A DNA stretch of 64,000 nt from Tilletia caries (lineage: Eukaryota; Basidiomycota; Exobasidiomycetes; Tilletiales; Tilletiaceae), in assembly GCA_032718865.1 (NCBI GenBank), contig JALUTQ010000004.1, forward strand, positions 682,001 to 746,000, given 5' to 3'. The notes under the pieces are model-generated. The model was not told the DNA's origin and did not search any database. It was given only the letters and a program-made list of their open reading frames with translations. Positions 1 through 10,811 of the stretch are shown here, in pieces; positions within the stretch are counted from its first letter, which is position 1, and every line of letters starts with the position of its first letter. Made by a program: the position numbers and the translations under genes.

Positions 1-575
1 AGTCCATATTCTCAACAACCGACTTATGTGAGTGTTAGAGAGTATTTCCCTTCGCTACTACGCTGTTCTGACGTTCTGGCTCTTACCTCTGCTAGCGTCT
101 CTCCAGTCTCCTGAATCTCCTAGAGACCGAGTAGCCGCCATCCTTGCGGGTGTCGAGGTCGATAGACATCCAGGAGCCCATTCCGTCCATATCCACCGTA
201 CACTGGAACATGGACGGCATCTCCGTCCCTACTCCCTCCAGGGTTGTGCGTCCTTCTTCGTCTCCCCCCACAGCTCCACCATCCATCCGATCTAACGGCG
301 TTACCCACTTGCGTCACGCCGCCGCCCAAGCAGGCAGCAGCAGCAGTAGTGAGTCGCGAGATCTTTTTAGGCACGTATAATTACCATGAGTGCCCTTCAG
401 AGCAGCATTCTCAATCAACCAGTCACATCTATGCCTCTGTTTTCTGTTCCACACTTCCTCTTACTTCATCATTCATATTTCATGCAATTCGAGCCCATTA
501 TTGATTGATTATCGATTGTCCATCGCCTGAATGCCGGAAGCCCGCCAGAATGCCACATGTTCATGACCGATTAGG
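1..575. other. Gene-free left edge
   Basis: I see no recognisable gene here. Short reading frames exist on both strands, but none shows a family motif or a convincing splice pattern. The stretch lies 3' of the minus-strand F-box gene, so its right end is probably that gene's 3' UTR. No telomeric repeat is visible at the left edge. Confidence 0.5.
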
Positions 576-2293
576 TCAGTCCACATTCCACGGGCCACGG
601 TTGGGCGGTGGGCCGAAGGCTCTTCCAGACTTGTCAACATCATCTCCATATAGAGGCTCTGGCAGCATGCTCAGATGCTGAATATTTGCATGCCGGCTGA
701 GGAATTTGACCGCCGACTTCCTGTCTGCGAAATCTTGATAAGCCAAGGAGCAACTTTTAAGTCGCGGTAGTGTGAGATGAACCCAGTACGGAGCTGATGA
801 ACTGGTCCCAGGAAGCTCGATGCAGGTGTCGGTTACGGTTAAATTCTTGTGACCGCTGCAGAAGGCCACTGTAGCGGATCTGAGCGTGCGATGCCAATCT
901 CCACCAAGCGTCCTGGCGCCCACTTCGAACTCTAGGAGCTCCGGCCAATCTGCGTCAGCCATATTCACATATGTGTCTGTGTCATCTTTGGATACTGAAT
1001 CCATGACAAGAGACAGATGTCGAATGCGTTTGGCGAGCCGACTGAGTAGTCTGGGGCCGAACTCCGGCAAGAATGCAGGTCGATCAAAGGAGTCTGCAGC
1101 GCGGATGCCGAAGTATCGGAACGTGTCGGATCCCACTTCGTCTTGGACGTCACACACCAGGCGTACTACGTCTGCAAGGTCTTCGGAGAACACCCTGAAT
1201 CGAAAGCCAACATGATATTCGAAATCATCAGGTGCTTCTCCCTGATGGTGCTCCGGATCGAAGTCGTCCACAATTCGCAGCGACGCCAGTTCTTCGACAA
1301 GTCGAGGATGTCGCCGCAGCTGAATGAGGAAATTTGCGAAATTGAATTGACCGAAGGATAAGTCCATCAGTGGCGCCAGCATCTCCACGTTGTTTTGAAG
1401 CGTTGTGAACAGGTTGCCGAGGTGCTCCCACATATCGTTGGGCATGAGCGGTGCGTCATGACTACGTTGAACGGAGAGCCCATAACCAACAATGGGCCGG
1501 CGGTGAAAGAGGTGATGGGCAATGTCGTCGAAGATCCGCACGTACTTGACTTGCCCCGCCAGGCCTGGATTTGCCTCCAGAAAGTCTCGCACCTGAGCCG
1601 CCTTCGTCAGTGGCACGTTCAGGCTCTCTACCAGAAGAGGTAGAACGTTCGCACGTAGGAATTTCGACACCCGCGAGAGGACGACGAGGTCGATTTTCTC
1701 GTACGCAAGTTGCGCAAAGACGAGGGACAGAAGCTCTGGAATGCGAAAGAACAGTGATGCTGCACTTTCCGACGGAGAGTCTGCGTGGCCTTGCGCCAAC
1801 GTTTTTCCTGGGGCAGCGAGCTTGGGACGCTTGAGGTCGGGAGCATCGGAGGTCGGGCTTGAAGATCGGATTCGGCGTGAAGGAGGAACTTGGGATGGTG
1901 ATATCGGCGCAATGGCATCCGAGACTGGGTGTGCAGTTGCACGAATACCCGCCTCTGTGTCGTTCTCCGTCGGCCAGTTCTCGACCATACTTCGGACGAG
2001 TCGCATCTCTTCTTGCATCAGGTTGGGAATGGGTCGCGCACCGGACAGGTACTTCGACTGTAAAGGCAAGCCCGCAAGCAAACGTGAGTCAGCGCAGGTC
2101 ACGACCAGATTGAGTATCGACTGACACTCACCGACGCCGCGGATCTCGCTCGAATCTGGTTAATGAATTGAGCACGGACCTCAGCTTCATCGTCAGTTGC
2201 GTACCGGAGCGACAGCGACATTGATGCGGCCTCGCAAATCTCAGCGGCCGATAGCGACCAGCCTTGTGAAGACGTTGCACCTTCTGATGACAT
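576..2293 (-). CDS. F-box domain protein
   Basis: A two-exon model: exon 1 2293-2132, intron 2131-2058 (gtgagt...tttacag), exon 2 2057-576, phase 0, giving 547 residues. The upstream ATG at 2293 is preferred because the intron has clean donor and acceptor sites and joins two open frames. After a basic Ser-rich linker (about residues 80-150), an F-box-like segment begins FFRIPELLSLVFAQL and continues through LSRVSKFLRANVLPLL, the pattern common in basidiomycete F-box families. The remaining ~350 residues look like a degenerate leucine-rich C-terminal half. F-box proteins recruit substrates to SCF (Skp1-Cullin-F-box) ubiquitin ligases; here the substrate is unknown. No domain other than the F-box was recognised. 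It is unlinked in sequence to the second F-box gene at 26.3-28.1 kb. Confidence 0.75.
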
Positions 2294-2839
2294 CTCTGGC
2301 TCGAAGCGTTGAGGATCCCGTGCTGTGCAAGAGGTCGTGGAGATCCAGTCGATCGTCGTCGTCTTCGAGTCTCGACAAGCATTCGAACACGAATCAATTG
2401 TGAACTCGCCTCATTTCCCACGGTTTGACCCGCGCAAGGCCACCCCCTTCTTTCGTTGGGACATAGTGACCATGGCTTTTTGCCATTAGGCCTTCCCCAG
2501 ACTTTCTCAAGACTTGCTGGGAGTGGAACTTTGAAACACCGAACAACGTTCGGTAGACCACGTTCGTCAGACCAAACACGTGGTCGCATTTGGACTCAGA
2601 TTCGCCACGCCATGAGTTAGTTATTCGCTACACCGTGTTGCAAGTCATTAAGGCTAACGTGGCTTGTACAGTTCAACACCGTCAGTTCATTCAACAAATA
2701 CATAGGTTTTTTACTTCACTTTCGCATGAAAGAACAATGCTTAGATATTGTCAGGTTGAAGTCTGAGCGCAGTCTGCTGCGTACTTGGAAGGCACCCTAC
2801 ATCCCGGTAACGACACAACTCTTCCCTAACGCGCACACG
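2294..2839. promoter_or_regulatory. Intergenic region between F-box gene and H2A
   Basis: This is the shared upstream region of two divergent genes (F-box to the left, H2A to the right). A short purine/pyrimidine-mixed leader precedes the H2A ATG. No divergent H2B gene is present, although fungal H2A and H2B genes are usually paired head to head. Confidence 0.4.
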
Positions 2840-3349
2840 ATGTCATCTGGCGGCAAGTTTAGCGGCAAGGCCGGCGAGCCCGCATCCAAGTCCACAACCC
2901 GGTCGGCCAGGGCCGGTCTGCAGTTTCCCGTCGGTCGTATCCACAGGGTGCTGCGCAACGGCAACTACTCCCAGCGCGTCGGTGCTGGCGCTCCTGGCGA
3001 GTCCTCCGTTCCTACTTCCTCCTGCCTGCCTGCTATAACCCGGTGCTTCTTCTGACACTGCTTAATCCTCTTCTCTTCCTCTCTGCTTTTCCATACAGTC
3101 TATCTTGCTGCCGTCCTTGAGTACCTCACAGCCGAGATCCTTGAGCTTGCCGGAAATGCCGCTCGTGACAACAAGAAGGCCCGCATTATCCCCCGACACC
3201 TTCAGCTCGCGATCCGAAACGACGAGGATCTCAATAAGCTGCTCGGCAGCGTCACGATCTCTCAGGGTGGTGTATTGCCTTTTATCCAAAACGAACTCCT
3301 GCCCGCCAAGAGCGGCAAGAAGAAGGCGCCCAGCTCCGTAGACTTGTGA
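2840..3349 (+). CDS. Histone H2A (variant C-terminus)
   Basis: The product, a core nucleosome histone of 135 residues, is coded by exon 1 2840-2996 and exon 2 3099-3349. The histone fold is textbook: [20 protein letters not shown], then after the intron [43 protein letters not shown] and [13 protein letters not shown] (the acidic-patch and docking-domain regions). It is canonical H2A rather than H2A.Z because it has [10 protein letters not shown] and lacks the Z-type M6 and docking signature. Two oddities: the intron begins GC (gcgagt) rather than GT, because splicing at 2997 is the only way to make GAP-VYL; and the C-terminus ends APSSVDL, so the fungal DNA-damage phosphorylation motif SQE is absent. 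It is not paired with an H2B gene. Confidence 0.95.
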
Positions 3350-3643
3350 GCGATGGAATTGTGGACGTCTCTCCTTTTCCTCCTCCACCTCGGTCTGCAC
3401 ATCTCCATCCACCGCATACGCTTCTGCCTCTCTGTAAAGAAATACACAGAACACACGATCTCGAACTCATACGCCCACTGTCTGTTCTCATGGTTAGCTT
3501 GTTATTTTCTATGCACGGAAGGTCAACGCCATTGCTCTGTCAAAAGATCATGATAGATTTCAGGGTCGCGCGCAATATGGAAGGGGGGATCGTTGAGAAC
3601 AACGAGGAAGAAAAATTGGTAGCCATTCGGCCCAAGGGACACT
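3350..3643. other. H2A 3' flank
   Basis: No gene seen. This is the 3' untranslated and intergenic region of the H2A gene, running into an accessory stretch. Confidence 0.4.
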
Positions 3644-3661
3644 GCGTTCGTATTTCAGAAC
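3644..3661 (-). repeat. 3'-end repeat, truncated copy D
   Basis: An 18-bp stretch gcgttcgtatttcagaac, identical to the ends of repeat copies at 5139-5156 and 8645-8662 and similar to 25799-25816. It lies about 90 bp downstream of the stop of the minus-strand pseudogene at 3752-4262, the same relative position as in the other copies. Confidence 0.7.
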
Positions 3662-3751
3662 GTCAGTGTGTTCGGTGGATCCATTCGTGTGCGCCCCTGA
3701 ATTCTCCGATTGACGACGGAATGGGCAGAAGGGTAAGCGTAGGCAGCTCGA

Positions 3752-4262
3752 TCATGACTTAGATTCGATGGATAGGTAATGCGCCCAGCGGGTGTAAGGG
3801 AAGGCGAGCGGGGCGAGGGACTGCTGTAGTTCGTAGAAATCAGAGTTGTCGTACCTCGCAGCGTCACCGTACTGGGGCGGAGGGACGTGTGCGCGTTGCT
3901 GAACGTGCTGGACAGGTCTGATTGTCTTCGGCCTACAAATAAGCACGATTAGTAACTATCTCCACGTGATCCTGCTGATCGGACTCACCAAGCAATCGTC
4001 CATGCATTCGATACCAATATTTGCGCCAAACCGCTATGTAATCGTGCTATGTGGTATTGATGCCTTCTTGAAACCTGAGTCCGCAAGCGTTGAGGAAATC
4101 CAGCGCGTCCGTGATGCCCTCGTGTGCGTCTTCTCGTGTTCGTTCCGTGACGCTCCGGATCACCTTGATCATCTCTCGAAGACGGCGTTCGATCGACTCG
4201 TGATTGCACTCCAACTCTTTACGTAGCCATAACTTCACACCGTCCAGCTCGTGGTTCATCCT
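3752..4262 (-). pseudogene. Decayed coiled-coil family copy fused to F-box gene fragment
   Basis: From about 4262 downward the minus strand is a diverged copy of the coiled-coil gene at 21,929: shared segments include ELDGVK, NHE(S/T)IER, MERTR/TERTR, TDALDFLN, LAQILVSNAW, then a spliced VPPPQYGD. It is broken: where the other copy reads GINNTEHDY this one has TAG after INTT, and a frameshift follows before LAQILVSNAW. The intron (gtgagtcc...tttgtag, about 3989-3938) is retained at the same place. Beyond PPPQYGD the frame runs into FYELQQSLAPL and onward (3752-3850), which matches part of the F-box gene at 27,660-27,740 at nucleotide level. It is therefore a chimera of two local genes. The stop is at 3752. 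No function is likely. Confidence 0.7.
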
Positions 4263-4978
4263 TCCACCCGAAGAGGGACCCGTGGTCGCACGTCCGCTAG
4301 CATCGCCACCAGCAGTGCCGAAAAGGGACCTCCAGATTGCTCCGCCGCCGTAGAATAGCGAAAGTACCGAACTTACCTGTCGGGCTGTCTGCTTCAGCAG
4401 ATACAGTCGCTGTCGCGAGCTCGGCGGCTGTCTCGAGATCTGTTTGCGTGCTAGCGTCTGGCCGAGTTGGATGTTTCTGGTCAGGTTTGAGGATGCAGTA
4501 TTGTTTCCGGAAGACTCTCGTTCCATCCTCCAAGTTTTGACCGTGCTCGTTTGTTTCCTCCTCTTGTTCCCGGCTGACAGATGGATCTGGTTAAACCATT
4601 GAGATGCCTGGTTCGTCGCGAAGGTGACCATCGTTCGCGCGCTGGCGGTGCTTCTCGCTCCGTTCCGTAATCACGGTGTGGCTGAGATGTGGTGACGACG
4701 CGTCGGTGTGAGGAGTAGGTAACGAGACATGTCGGGTAAGGCTGGAGCACGCTACCCGGACAGGATTAGGCTCGCGTGAACACACGTGTGTACTTCGACC
4801 GTCGTGGTGGACTTGGGATGGCGAGGGGCGAATGGCACTGGCGTAGTGATCAAATGGACGGGTGTTCTGAGGAAGTTGTCGGGATGGTGGTCGTGGCTGT
4901 CACTGATGGCATCGATGTTCTTGAGGGTATCCAGCCGGTCATGACTCACGACGAGACTTCACTCGCACGGACTCTGGC
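4263..4978. other. No recognisable gene
   Basis: Small open frames on both strands (one of ~190 codons continues upstream of the pseudogene at 3752-4262) lack homology to the intact family member and show no known motif. I see no repeat or RNA gene. Confidence 0.4.
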
Positions 4979-5156
4979 GCTCCGAACCATGTACGACTTC
5001 AGAAACGATACAGACATCAGGCCGAAGAGATCATTGAACACACATATATATTCTTGAGAGCGCGCGCGGGAGAAGAGAGGAGATTGTTGTCGAACAACGA
5101 TTGAGAAATATTCGGAGTCCAAGACTCATATAGTCGCTGCGTTCGTATTTCAGAAC
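4979..5156 (-). repeat. 3'-end repeat, copy A
   Basis: A ~178-bp dispersed repeat that begins with an (a)ccatgtacga segment, then a catatata tract, then an agcgcgcgcgggagaag segment, and ends gcgttcgtatttcagaac. Two hairpin-forming inverted pairs lie inside (gttgt-cg-aacaac and ggagtc...gactc). The same arrangement recurs at 8489-8662 and 25670-25816. Each copy sits just downstream of a minus-strand reading frame. Confidence 0.8.
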
Positions 5157-5264
5157 TGTGCTGCTGGGTGGGGGGACACTGACCGAAGACGGCGTGGTAA
5201 CACTGGTAAGTAATGGAAGCTGGTCCACCAGTGTACGTACCACAGGTCGAGCCGCAATGAGAGG

Positions 5265-6276
5265 TTATGACCGCGGCACCCTGAGGGTAAACAACCCCCG
5301 GCCCAAGTCCACGTCTCCGGATGGCCCGTCTGAGTTTGACCGCATGCGCCGTACCAACCGAAGAACACAGTTTACCTCGTCCGAAATAGTCCGTTCGACG
5401 TTGGATGGCGCACAGATGTTCCCGACCTTGAGGATTCCGAATAACACGCGAGGAATTGGCGGGTGACCGAGGTCTTCTCCTTGGGCCTCTTCTGGGAGGA
5501 GATGACTGAACGTGTGTAATAAGTCTTCCGCCGCTGCCATCGCTGTAATGGAAGAAAGTGTCAGTAGTGTTAAATCGCAGCGTCTCCACTGTACTCACCT
5601 GCGTTATGGTATGGAGTCATGAGAGCCATGCCGGCCTCTCCGGGTCGGGGAAGATTGACGAAGACGAAATGCCTCCGGGTGGGTCCTGGTGTGGGGCTGA
5701 TCGATGTCCCACCAGGGACGCGGGGCGGACAGATCAATGCCGGGACGGAGGCGTGGAGTAAGTTGGCCGTTCCTTGGATGATGTTGTCGAAGTGATCCCA
5801 GTGCTCAAGCGGTGGCGGAATGGCACGTACCCGCGGTGCTCTCGTAGCTGACGTTGCCGGCGTCCCGTTGTATGGAGGGCCGTCGAGAATCGGAAGCAGA
5901 GTCGTTGTCGGGAGGACCGGTCCTTGCGAGGCTCCTTGGAGTTGACGTCCCGGTGGGAAGGTAAAAACGAAGTCTAGGCGTCCGAAACCTGCGACCGTCT
6001 CCTTGACGGCGCGGAGAGCAGAAGGGAAGTCGGCGATGTCGGCGACCACGGGGAGGACGCGCGTTGGTTCCGGTCGAGTGGTGTTCCATGATTGTTGCGT
6101 GAGGTCGTTGATGCAAGGGGCGAGAGCGGCGGGATCGTCGTCGACGAGGACGATCGCGGCGGGCGTCCAAGTCCTCAGTATTGTGAATGCGAGTTAGCGG
6201 ACGAGAGGGGAAGAAGCGTATGTGAGAAGGATGACGCTTGAAGAAGTTTCTGCAGGGGAAAGCGTGGACATAGCGT
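5265..6276 (-). pseudogene. Short-chain dehydrogenase/reductase pseudogene
   Basis: A minus-strand Rossmann-fold SDR relic, two exons joined by an intron 5598-5543 (gtgagtac...ttacag). The frame reads SSVILLTYASSPLVR, an in-frame TAA at 6194-6196, then TWTPAAIVLVDDDPAAL, VVADIADFP, ETVAGFGRLDFVF and, across the intron, MTPYHNAAMAAAEDLL before a stop at 5265. The family signatures are TGxxxGxG, the D-x-x-D/NNAG region and YxxxK. Here the glycines of the first motif are Y and V, the NNAG position is lost and the catalytic Lys of YxxxK is Ala. Loss of cofactor-binding glycines, the catalytic Lys and a nonsense codon together argue for a dead gene. A truncated duplicate lies at 25,870-26,305. Confidence 0.7.
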
Positions 6277-6332
6277 GAGTGCGTCGAATGTAGGAGCGAA
6301 AGACTGGAGAGGGAAGAAGTGTTAGTTGTCAT

Positions 6333-8488
6333 TCAGATCGGGCTTTATAGGGCAATTCAAAGATACTGGCCCATGCGCTTGGTTTGACAGTTGGGGATTG
6401 CTTATCGAGATCTTTCCGCGGAGTCGTGGTGGTGGAAAGCTGGATGTTTGCTGGGCTTGATCTGCGGCGCCGTGGTGGTGGGAAGCTGGATGCTTGCTGG
6501 GCTCGATCTGCGGCGCGGTGGTGGTGGAATGCTGGATGCTTTGGGCTTGATCTGCGGCGCCGCGGTGGTAGAGGAGAAGCAGCCCTGCTAATGTTGATTG
6601 ATTGATGGAGGTCGCGTGTTCGAGTCGCGGGGTGGCGTGGTCGCGCAGTTGGTGGCCGTGGCGGAGTCCTTGAGAATGAGGCGCTATCTCACCATTTATC
6701 CGTACCCGCCCCAAGCTCGGTGGCGGCAGCGCAGGCCCAAGCACGGCTGATTTGAACTGAAACAGTAGACCCTCATGCCTCATGCCCCATATCCCAACGT
6801 TCCTCTGGCGGGGACGTCTGTGCACCTCTGCTTGTTCCAAGGCCTGGGGACCCTCCCCCTCCGAGGTTGTCAAAGGTCCTGGGAGGGTATGAGCGACCAT
6901 CTGAGGATCCTCTGGAAGGGGAGGGTAGTGGGAGGAATCTGGGTAGACACTCTCTTCGGACACCCAGAATCAATCCCATCCCAGTTACTGAATACTACTG
7001 TATTACGAGAGGAAGAGATCATATTACAGTACAGAAACCCGAGGCACAGTGAAGCGCCATTGGTGTGGCAGTGCGAGTCGTCACTCGTCACTTGGACGTA
7101 GCATCACTTACCTGCATACCTACATACCTGCATACCTGAAAAGCAGGATTAGGTCAGTGCCATTGTCGAAAGCGGAAAGTGGGCTAGGACAACGGACGAA
7201 GAACTCACAATGTGCCGTGGCTGGAACTGTGGGAAGGAAGGGAAGGAGAAGAGAGTCAGGGAAGAACCGAAAGAAGAGCAAGGAGCAATAATCAGCTGAG
7301 CAGGAACCCACCGTGTCCAAGGCTGAGCACTGAGCTGCGAGCATGTAGTCAGCAAGCAGCAAAGAGATGACCAGAGAGAGGACTGACACGAAGAAAACTC
7401 ACCTTCATCTGAGCTTCGAAAAAGATACCTATAGGAGGGGGTGCAAGGAAAGTTGATCAGTGTCAGAATCAGTGATGCGAGTGAAAGCATGTATCCCCGT
7501 AGGTCTGAGGCTGGTCTGCTAGGGCCTAGAGGGGTGGACTTCGGTCTATGAGAATGAGAGAGAACGGGGGTGCTGCGTCAGTGAATTGATGGCCCAATAC
7601 ATGCGTGAGAACCAGTCATGTTGCCAGCGCACCTTGCTCGACTTGAAGTTGCTGTATGCACATCTGTATCAAGCAGAAAGGATGAGATCAGAGAGAAGAT
7701 TCAGCGACACGTACCTTGAGGACATCATCGGACCTGGTGATGATAGGGAGAGGTTAGCGTGTGAGGGCATGAGTGCTTCTGGGCAGTGACTAGAAAAAAA
7801 GACGCTCGCCATGCGTGATCCGCGTTGCGCGCTTGTATGCGCCTAGGCCTGGCGATGAAGACGCGTCAGATGACGGGCAGAGAACGAGGGAGGAAGGGCA
7901 CACTCACCTGGCCGGTGTACTTTGGTAGTTGTGGTCGCTGCTTTGCTAGTGTTCTGCTGTGTAGAGGATGATGGCGATGGTGAATACCAACAGAAGCAGA
8001 AGAGGGGACGAATGCACTCACTCTGTTGTTGTTGTTATGTTGTGTTGCTGTTGCTGTACTGTTCCTCTTGTTGAGGAAAGGGTGCTGAGTCAGTTGGGCA
8101 GGCGGCAGGATATATGCGCATCAAAGTCGACTCACCAGTCAACAGCCTGAGCACATCCGAACGTAGAGAGCATCGTGGCCGCCTGGATGCGCCGGTGTTG
8201 GACGCCCGGATGAAGAGACGGTCGTCGAGAGCGCAGTAGCGAATGGGGAGATGCCGGAGTCGCCGGGCTGAGGAGCGAAGAAGTGAGGTTGACATCAGGG
8301 GCGGGGGACGGAGTCACGCGCGCAGAGGGTGCGATCGACGATGAACCACGTAAAGCCCTGAAGATGAGAGAGCGCGTTCAGCCGGCAACGCAATCTACGA
8401 ATCCATCGTGGACACTCACAGTGCTGGTGTTTGAAGGTTGCGATCACTGGGAGATCCCCGGGGGGAGGATCCCCGGTGCATAACTTAC
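6333..8488. other. Accessory stretch without recognisable gene
   Basis: Apart from the minisatellite at 6427-6570 I recognise nothing. There are several isolated donor- and acceptor-like sites and a possible minus-strand exon at about 8317-8145 (ending at a gtgagtcg donor), but no coherent multi-exon model. Short simple repeats such as cctgcatacctacatacctgcatac occur near 7110-7136. Confidence 0.4.
6427..6570. repeat. 46-bp minisatellite, ~3 copies
   Basis: Three tandem units of about 45-46 bp, each containing gtggtggtgg, agctggatg, gctgggct and gatctgcggcgc. Units differ by a few bases. The array is open on the minus strand but has no recognised protein. Confidence 0.8.
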
Positions 8489-8662
8489 GCTCCGTACCAT
8501 GTACGAGGTCAGGAACGATTCAGACTGTAGGCTAATGATATCATATACACATATGTATTTCTGGTAACGCGCGCAGGAGAGAGAAGGGTGTTGTCGTCAC
8601 AACGAGTGAGAAAGATTCGGAGTCATACGACTCATTTTGTTGGCGCGTTCGTATTTCAGAAC
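8489..8662 (-). repeat. 3'-end repeat, copy B
   Basis: The second full copy of the dispersed repeat described at 4979-5156. It shares the ctccgtaccatgtacga beginning, the catatacacatatg tract, the acgcgcgcaggag segment and the final gcgttcgtatttcagaac. It lies 20 bp downstream of the stop codon of the minus-strand gene at 8683-9630. Confidence 0.8.
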
Positions 8663-8682
8663 GTCAACCCATATGCAGATGA

Positions 8683-9630
8683 TTAATCTGCGCGACCGCG
8701 CTTACGAATCCCTGATGTCGTCGGAGTGGAAGGAGGTCCGGTGGGAGATTCTGTTGGTGGGTCGTTAGAACTGGTCGTTGCCGTCGATGCTGTCGGTACA
8801 GTCGATGTGGTGGCCGTTGGCTCCGCTGGAACTCCATTCTTCTTTTGTTCCATGGCTAGGCGATTGGCTGCCCGCGCTTGTCGAAGTCGTTCTGCTCGGT
8901 CGTTGTTTGCTGGCACGTTGATATCGAGGGATTGCATAAGAGCCACCGGTGCGGGACCCACCACCATGATGTGTCGGATGTGTACGTCAAGGATGTTGTC
9001 CGGTCCCATTTGCGCAACGATACAATCGAAGTCGACCAGGTTCCGAGCGGCAGGGATCGTCCACGAAGCCCATCGAGCGGTGTCCTCGAACGTCAGTCGT
9101 AGTTTGAAGCCTTGCCACTGATGAGTTTTGTTCAGGTAGGTGAACCCTTGGACAAGTCCAACTCTTCGATCCGCGTCGACCGAGATGATTGCACCAACGC
9201 CGCGCAGTCGAATGGCAGCAGGAGGCAGGGTAGGACCGTCGGAAAGTAGTCCTGTGTGTTTGCGTTAGCAACGGGATATAGAGGGAATCAGTGTTAGCAA
9301 CAGGAAAAGGAGGGAATCACAGTTACACTCACCATCGAATTCATCAGGGAGGCGGCGCATCGTAGTAGGGTCGGACACGCCGAGGCGGTTGGGATGTGTG
9401 GCGAAAGGTACATGGTACACAATGTACAGTCCCTGCAGGGGTTGTTCTCGGCTCCAGCAGTTGAGGGTCACGTTGTGGATCTGGCCGGCCTCGTCGTCCA
9501 TCGTGCACGCGATCTCATGGACGCTCATCGTGCTCGTGGCATCGCCTAGGATCAAGTCTGCTGATAAGGCAAGATGCGTGCAGTACTTCGAGGTCTTCGC
9601 GAAGGACCCGTTGCCGGGAGGCGAAGCCAT
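8683..9630 (-). CDS. Uncharacterised two-exon protein
   Basis: Exon 1 9630-9333, intron 9332-9252 (gtgagtgt...cacacag), exon 2 9251-8683, phase 1, giving 288 residues. The ATG at 9630 follows an acceptor-like ttgcag by about a dozen bases, suggesting a 5' UTR intron. I do not recognise the family. The first ~240 residues are compact and mixed alpha/beta (for example GLYIVYHVPFA, IRLRGVGAIISVDADRRVG, FDCIVAQMGPDNILDVHIRH); the strand-rich pattern is compatible with an OB-like fold, but that is only an impression. The last ~60 residues are low complexity, Thr/Ser/Pro-rich, ending in a basic KRGR. It sits in a repeat-rich region and has repeat copy B immediately 3'. Confidence 0.6.
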
Positions 9631-10338
9631 CGTAATGGAGACTGCAATGGAAGATTGGTAAGTGGTGAGCAAAGGATCAAGCGAACTTACGAGGCTGCTT
9701 GTCTTATATGCGTTGGCCGGCCGAGGCCCCCGTGGGGATGCCAGGGGTATCAGCGAGACTGCGCGAGTCGCGCGCGAGTAGGTGTAGCACAAAGTGTGCC
9801 CTGACCGTTGCAGATCGGCCCTCGGGAACCCGTTTCCGCTCTTTGTCAGTGTCGTCGTGGTGGCCGCAGTGGTGGGCACGGTGGTGGCCGCAGTGGTGTC
9901 GGGTTTTGGTGGTGGCGACGGAGCCGACAAGGAACTCGAGATCGTCGTGGCGGTTTCACAAGGCTAACTATTTATCCGATGCACCCGATCCAGGCTAGGA
10001 ACTGCAAAACTTTAAATGGCCGCTTCCTCGTCGCGGAGACGTCGCGACGCGCGACGCGACCGAAGCGTTTGGAAGTCATTCACCTCTTCGATGCTCATGC
10101 TACTACCCTTGTCTCTACTATGCTCTCGACGTTCTTGCTTCTGTCAGTAATCGAAACTTTTAATGATGTACAGTGTTGTGTAGTGGATTGTTATCCGCTG
10201 TATAGTAGGTCATCACAACGACCAAGACTTCGTCTCTCAAACGTATCGAAGGCATCCGGAATACCACAAAGTAACCATACACTGTGAGTAGGAATTAGTA
10301 TTGGGAAAAATGTGTACTGATCTTGATTGTCTGGGCAG

Positions 10339-10704
10339 ATGGTGGCGCGGATGAACATGGGCTCGTTGGCCCCACTGGACTTTGCCGGCCGGGCCCGCCA
10401 GGCCGCCCGTCATGATGCTGAGGTTGCCGCCCATCAAGCTCGCCTCGCGGCCGAGGCACATCAGGCCCGCCTCGTGGCCGAGGCACATCGAGCCCGTGCC
10501 ACGCCACAGAACCAACCCGGCGCCGCCGAGGAACCGCGAATCCAAACCCCTGTGTTCGCCCCCCGCCCGCAACCCGGCACGTCCCCCCAAACTGCCATCG
10601 TTATCGAAGACGATGACAAGGACGAAGAGCCCCGACCAAACGAGGAGGATGCAGAGGAGGAGGGGGCCTTGGGTTCGAAGAGCAACCCAATCGTGATTGG
10701 ATAG
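10339..10704 (+). CDS. Small Ala/Arg-rich protein with acidic-hydrophobic tail
   Basis: An ATG directly follows a good acceptor (gtctgggcag), so a 5' UTR or coding exon may exist upstream (donor gtgagt near 10,280). The 121-residue product has an Ala/Arg/His-rich helical first half with an imperfect 11-residue repeat (AAEAHQARL, VAEAHRARA), a Pro-rich middle and an acidic tail containing TAIVIEDDD and ending NPIVIG. The hydrophobic core followed by acids resembles a SUMO-interacting motif. A similar ending (EAIVIDD) closes the unrelated-looking gene at 12,487-12,843. Function unknown. Confidence 0.45.
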   Translation: MVARMNMGSLAPLDFAGRARQAARHDAEVAAHQARLAAEAHQARLVAEAHRARATPQNQPGAAEEPRIQTPVFAPRPQPGTSPQTAIVIEDDDKDEEPRPNEEDAEEEGALGSKSNPIVIG

Positions 10705-10811
10705 GCGGTGAGGGGGAAGACGAGTCAGCTTTCTTTTGTTCCACATCGAATCGAAACCTCCTTGACTGATTCGTACCATAGTCCACCCCTCCATACGAAG
10801 ACTGCGTGAAC

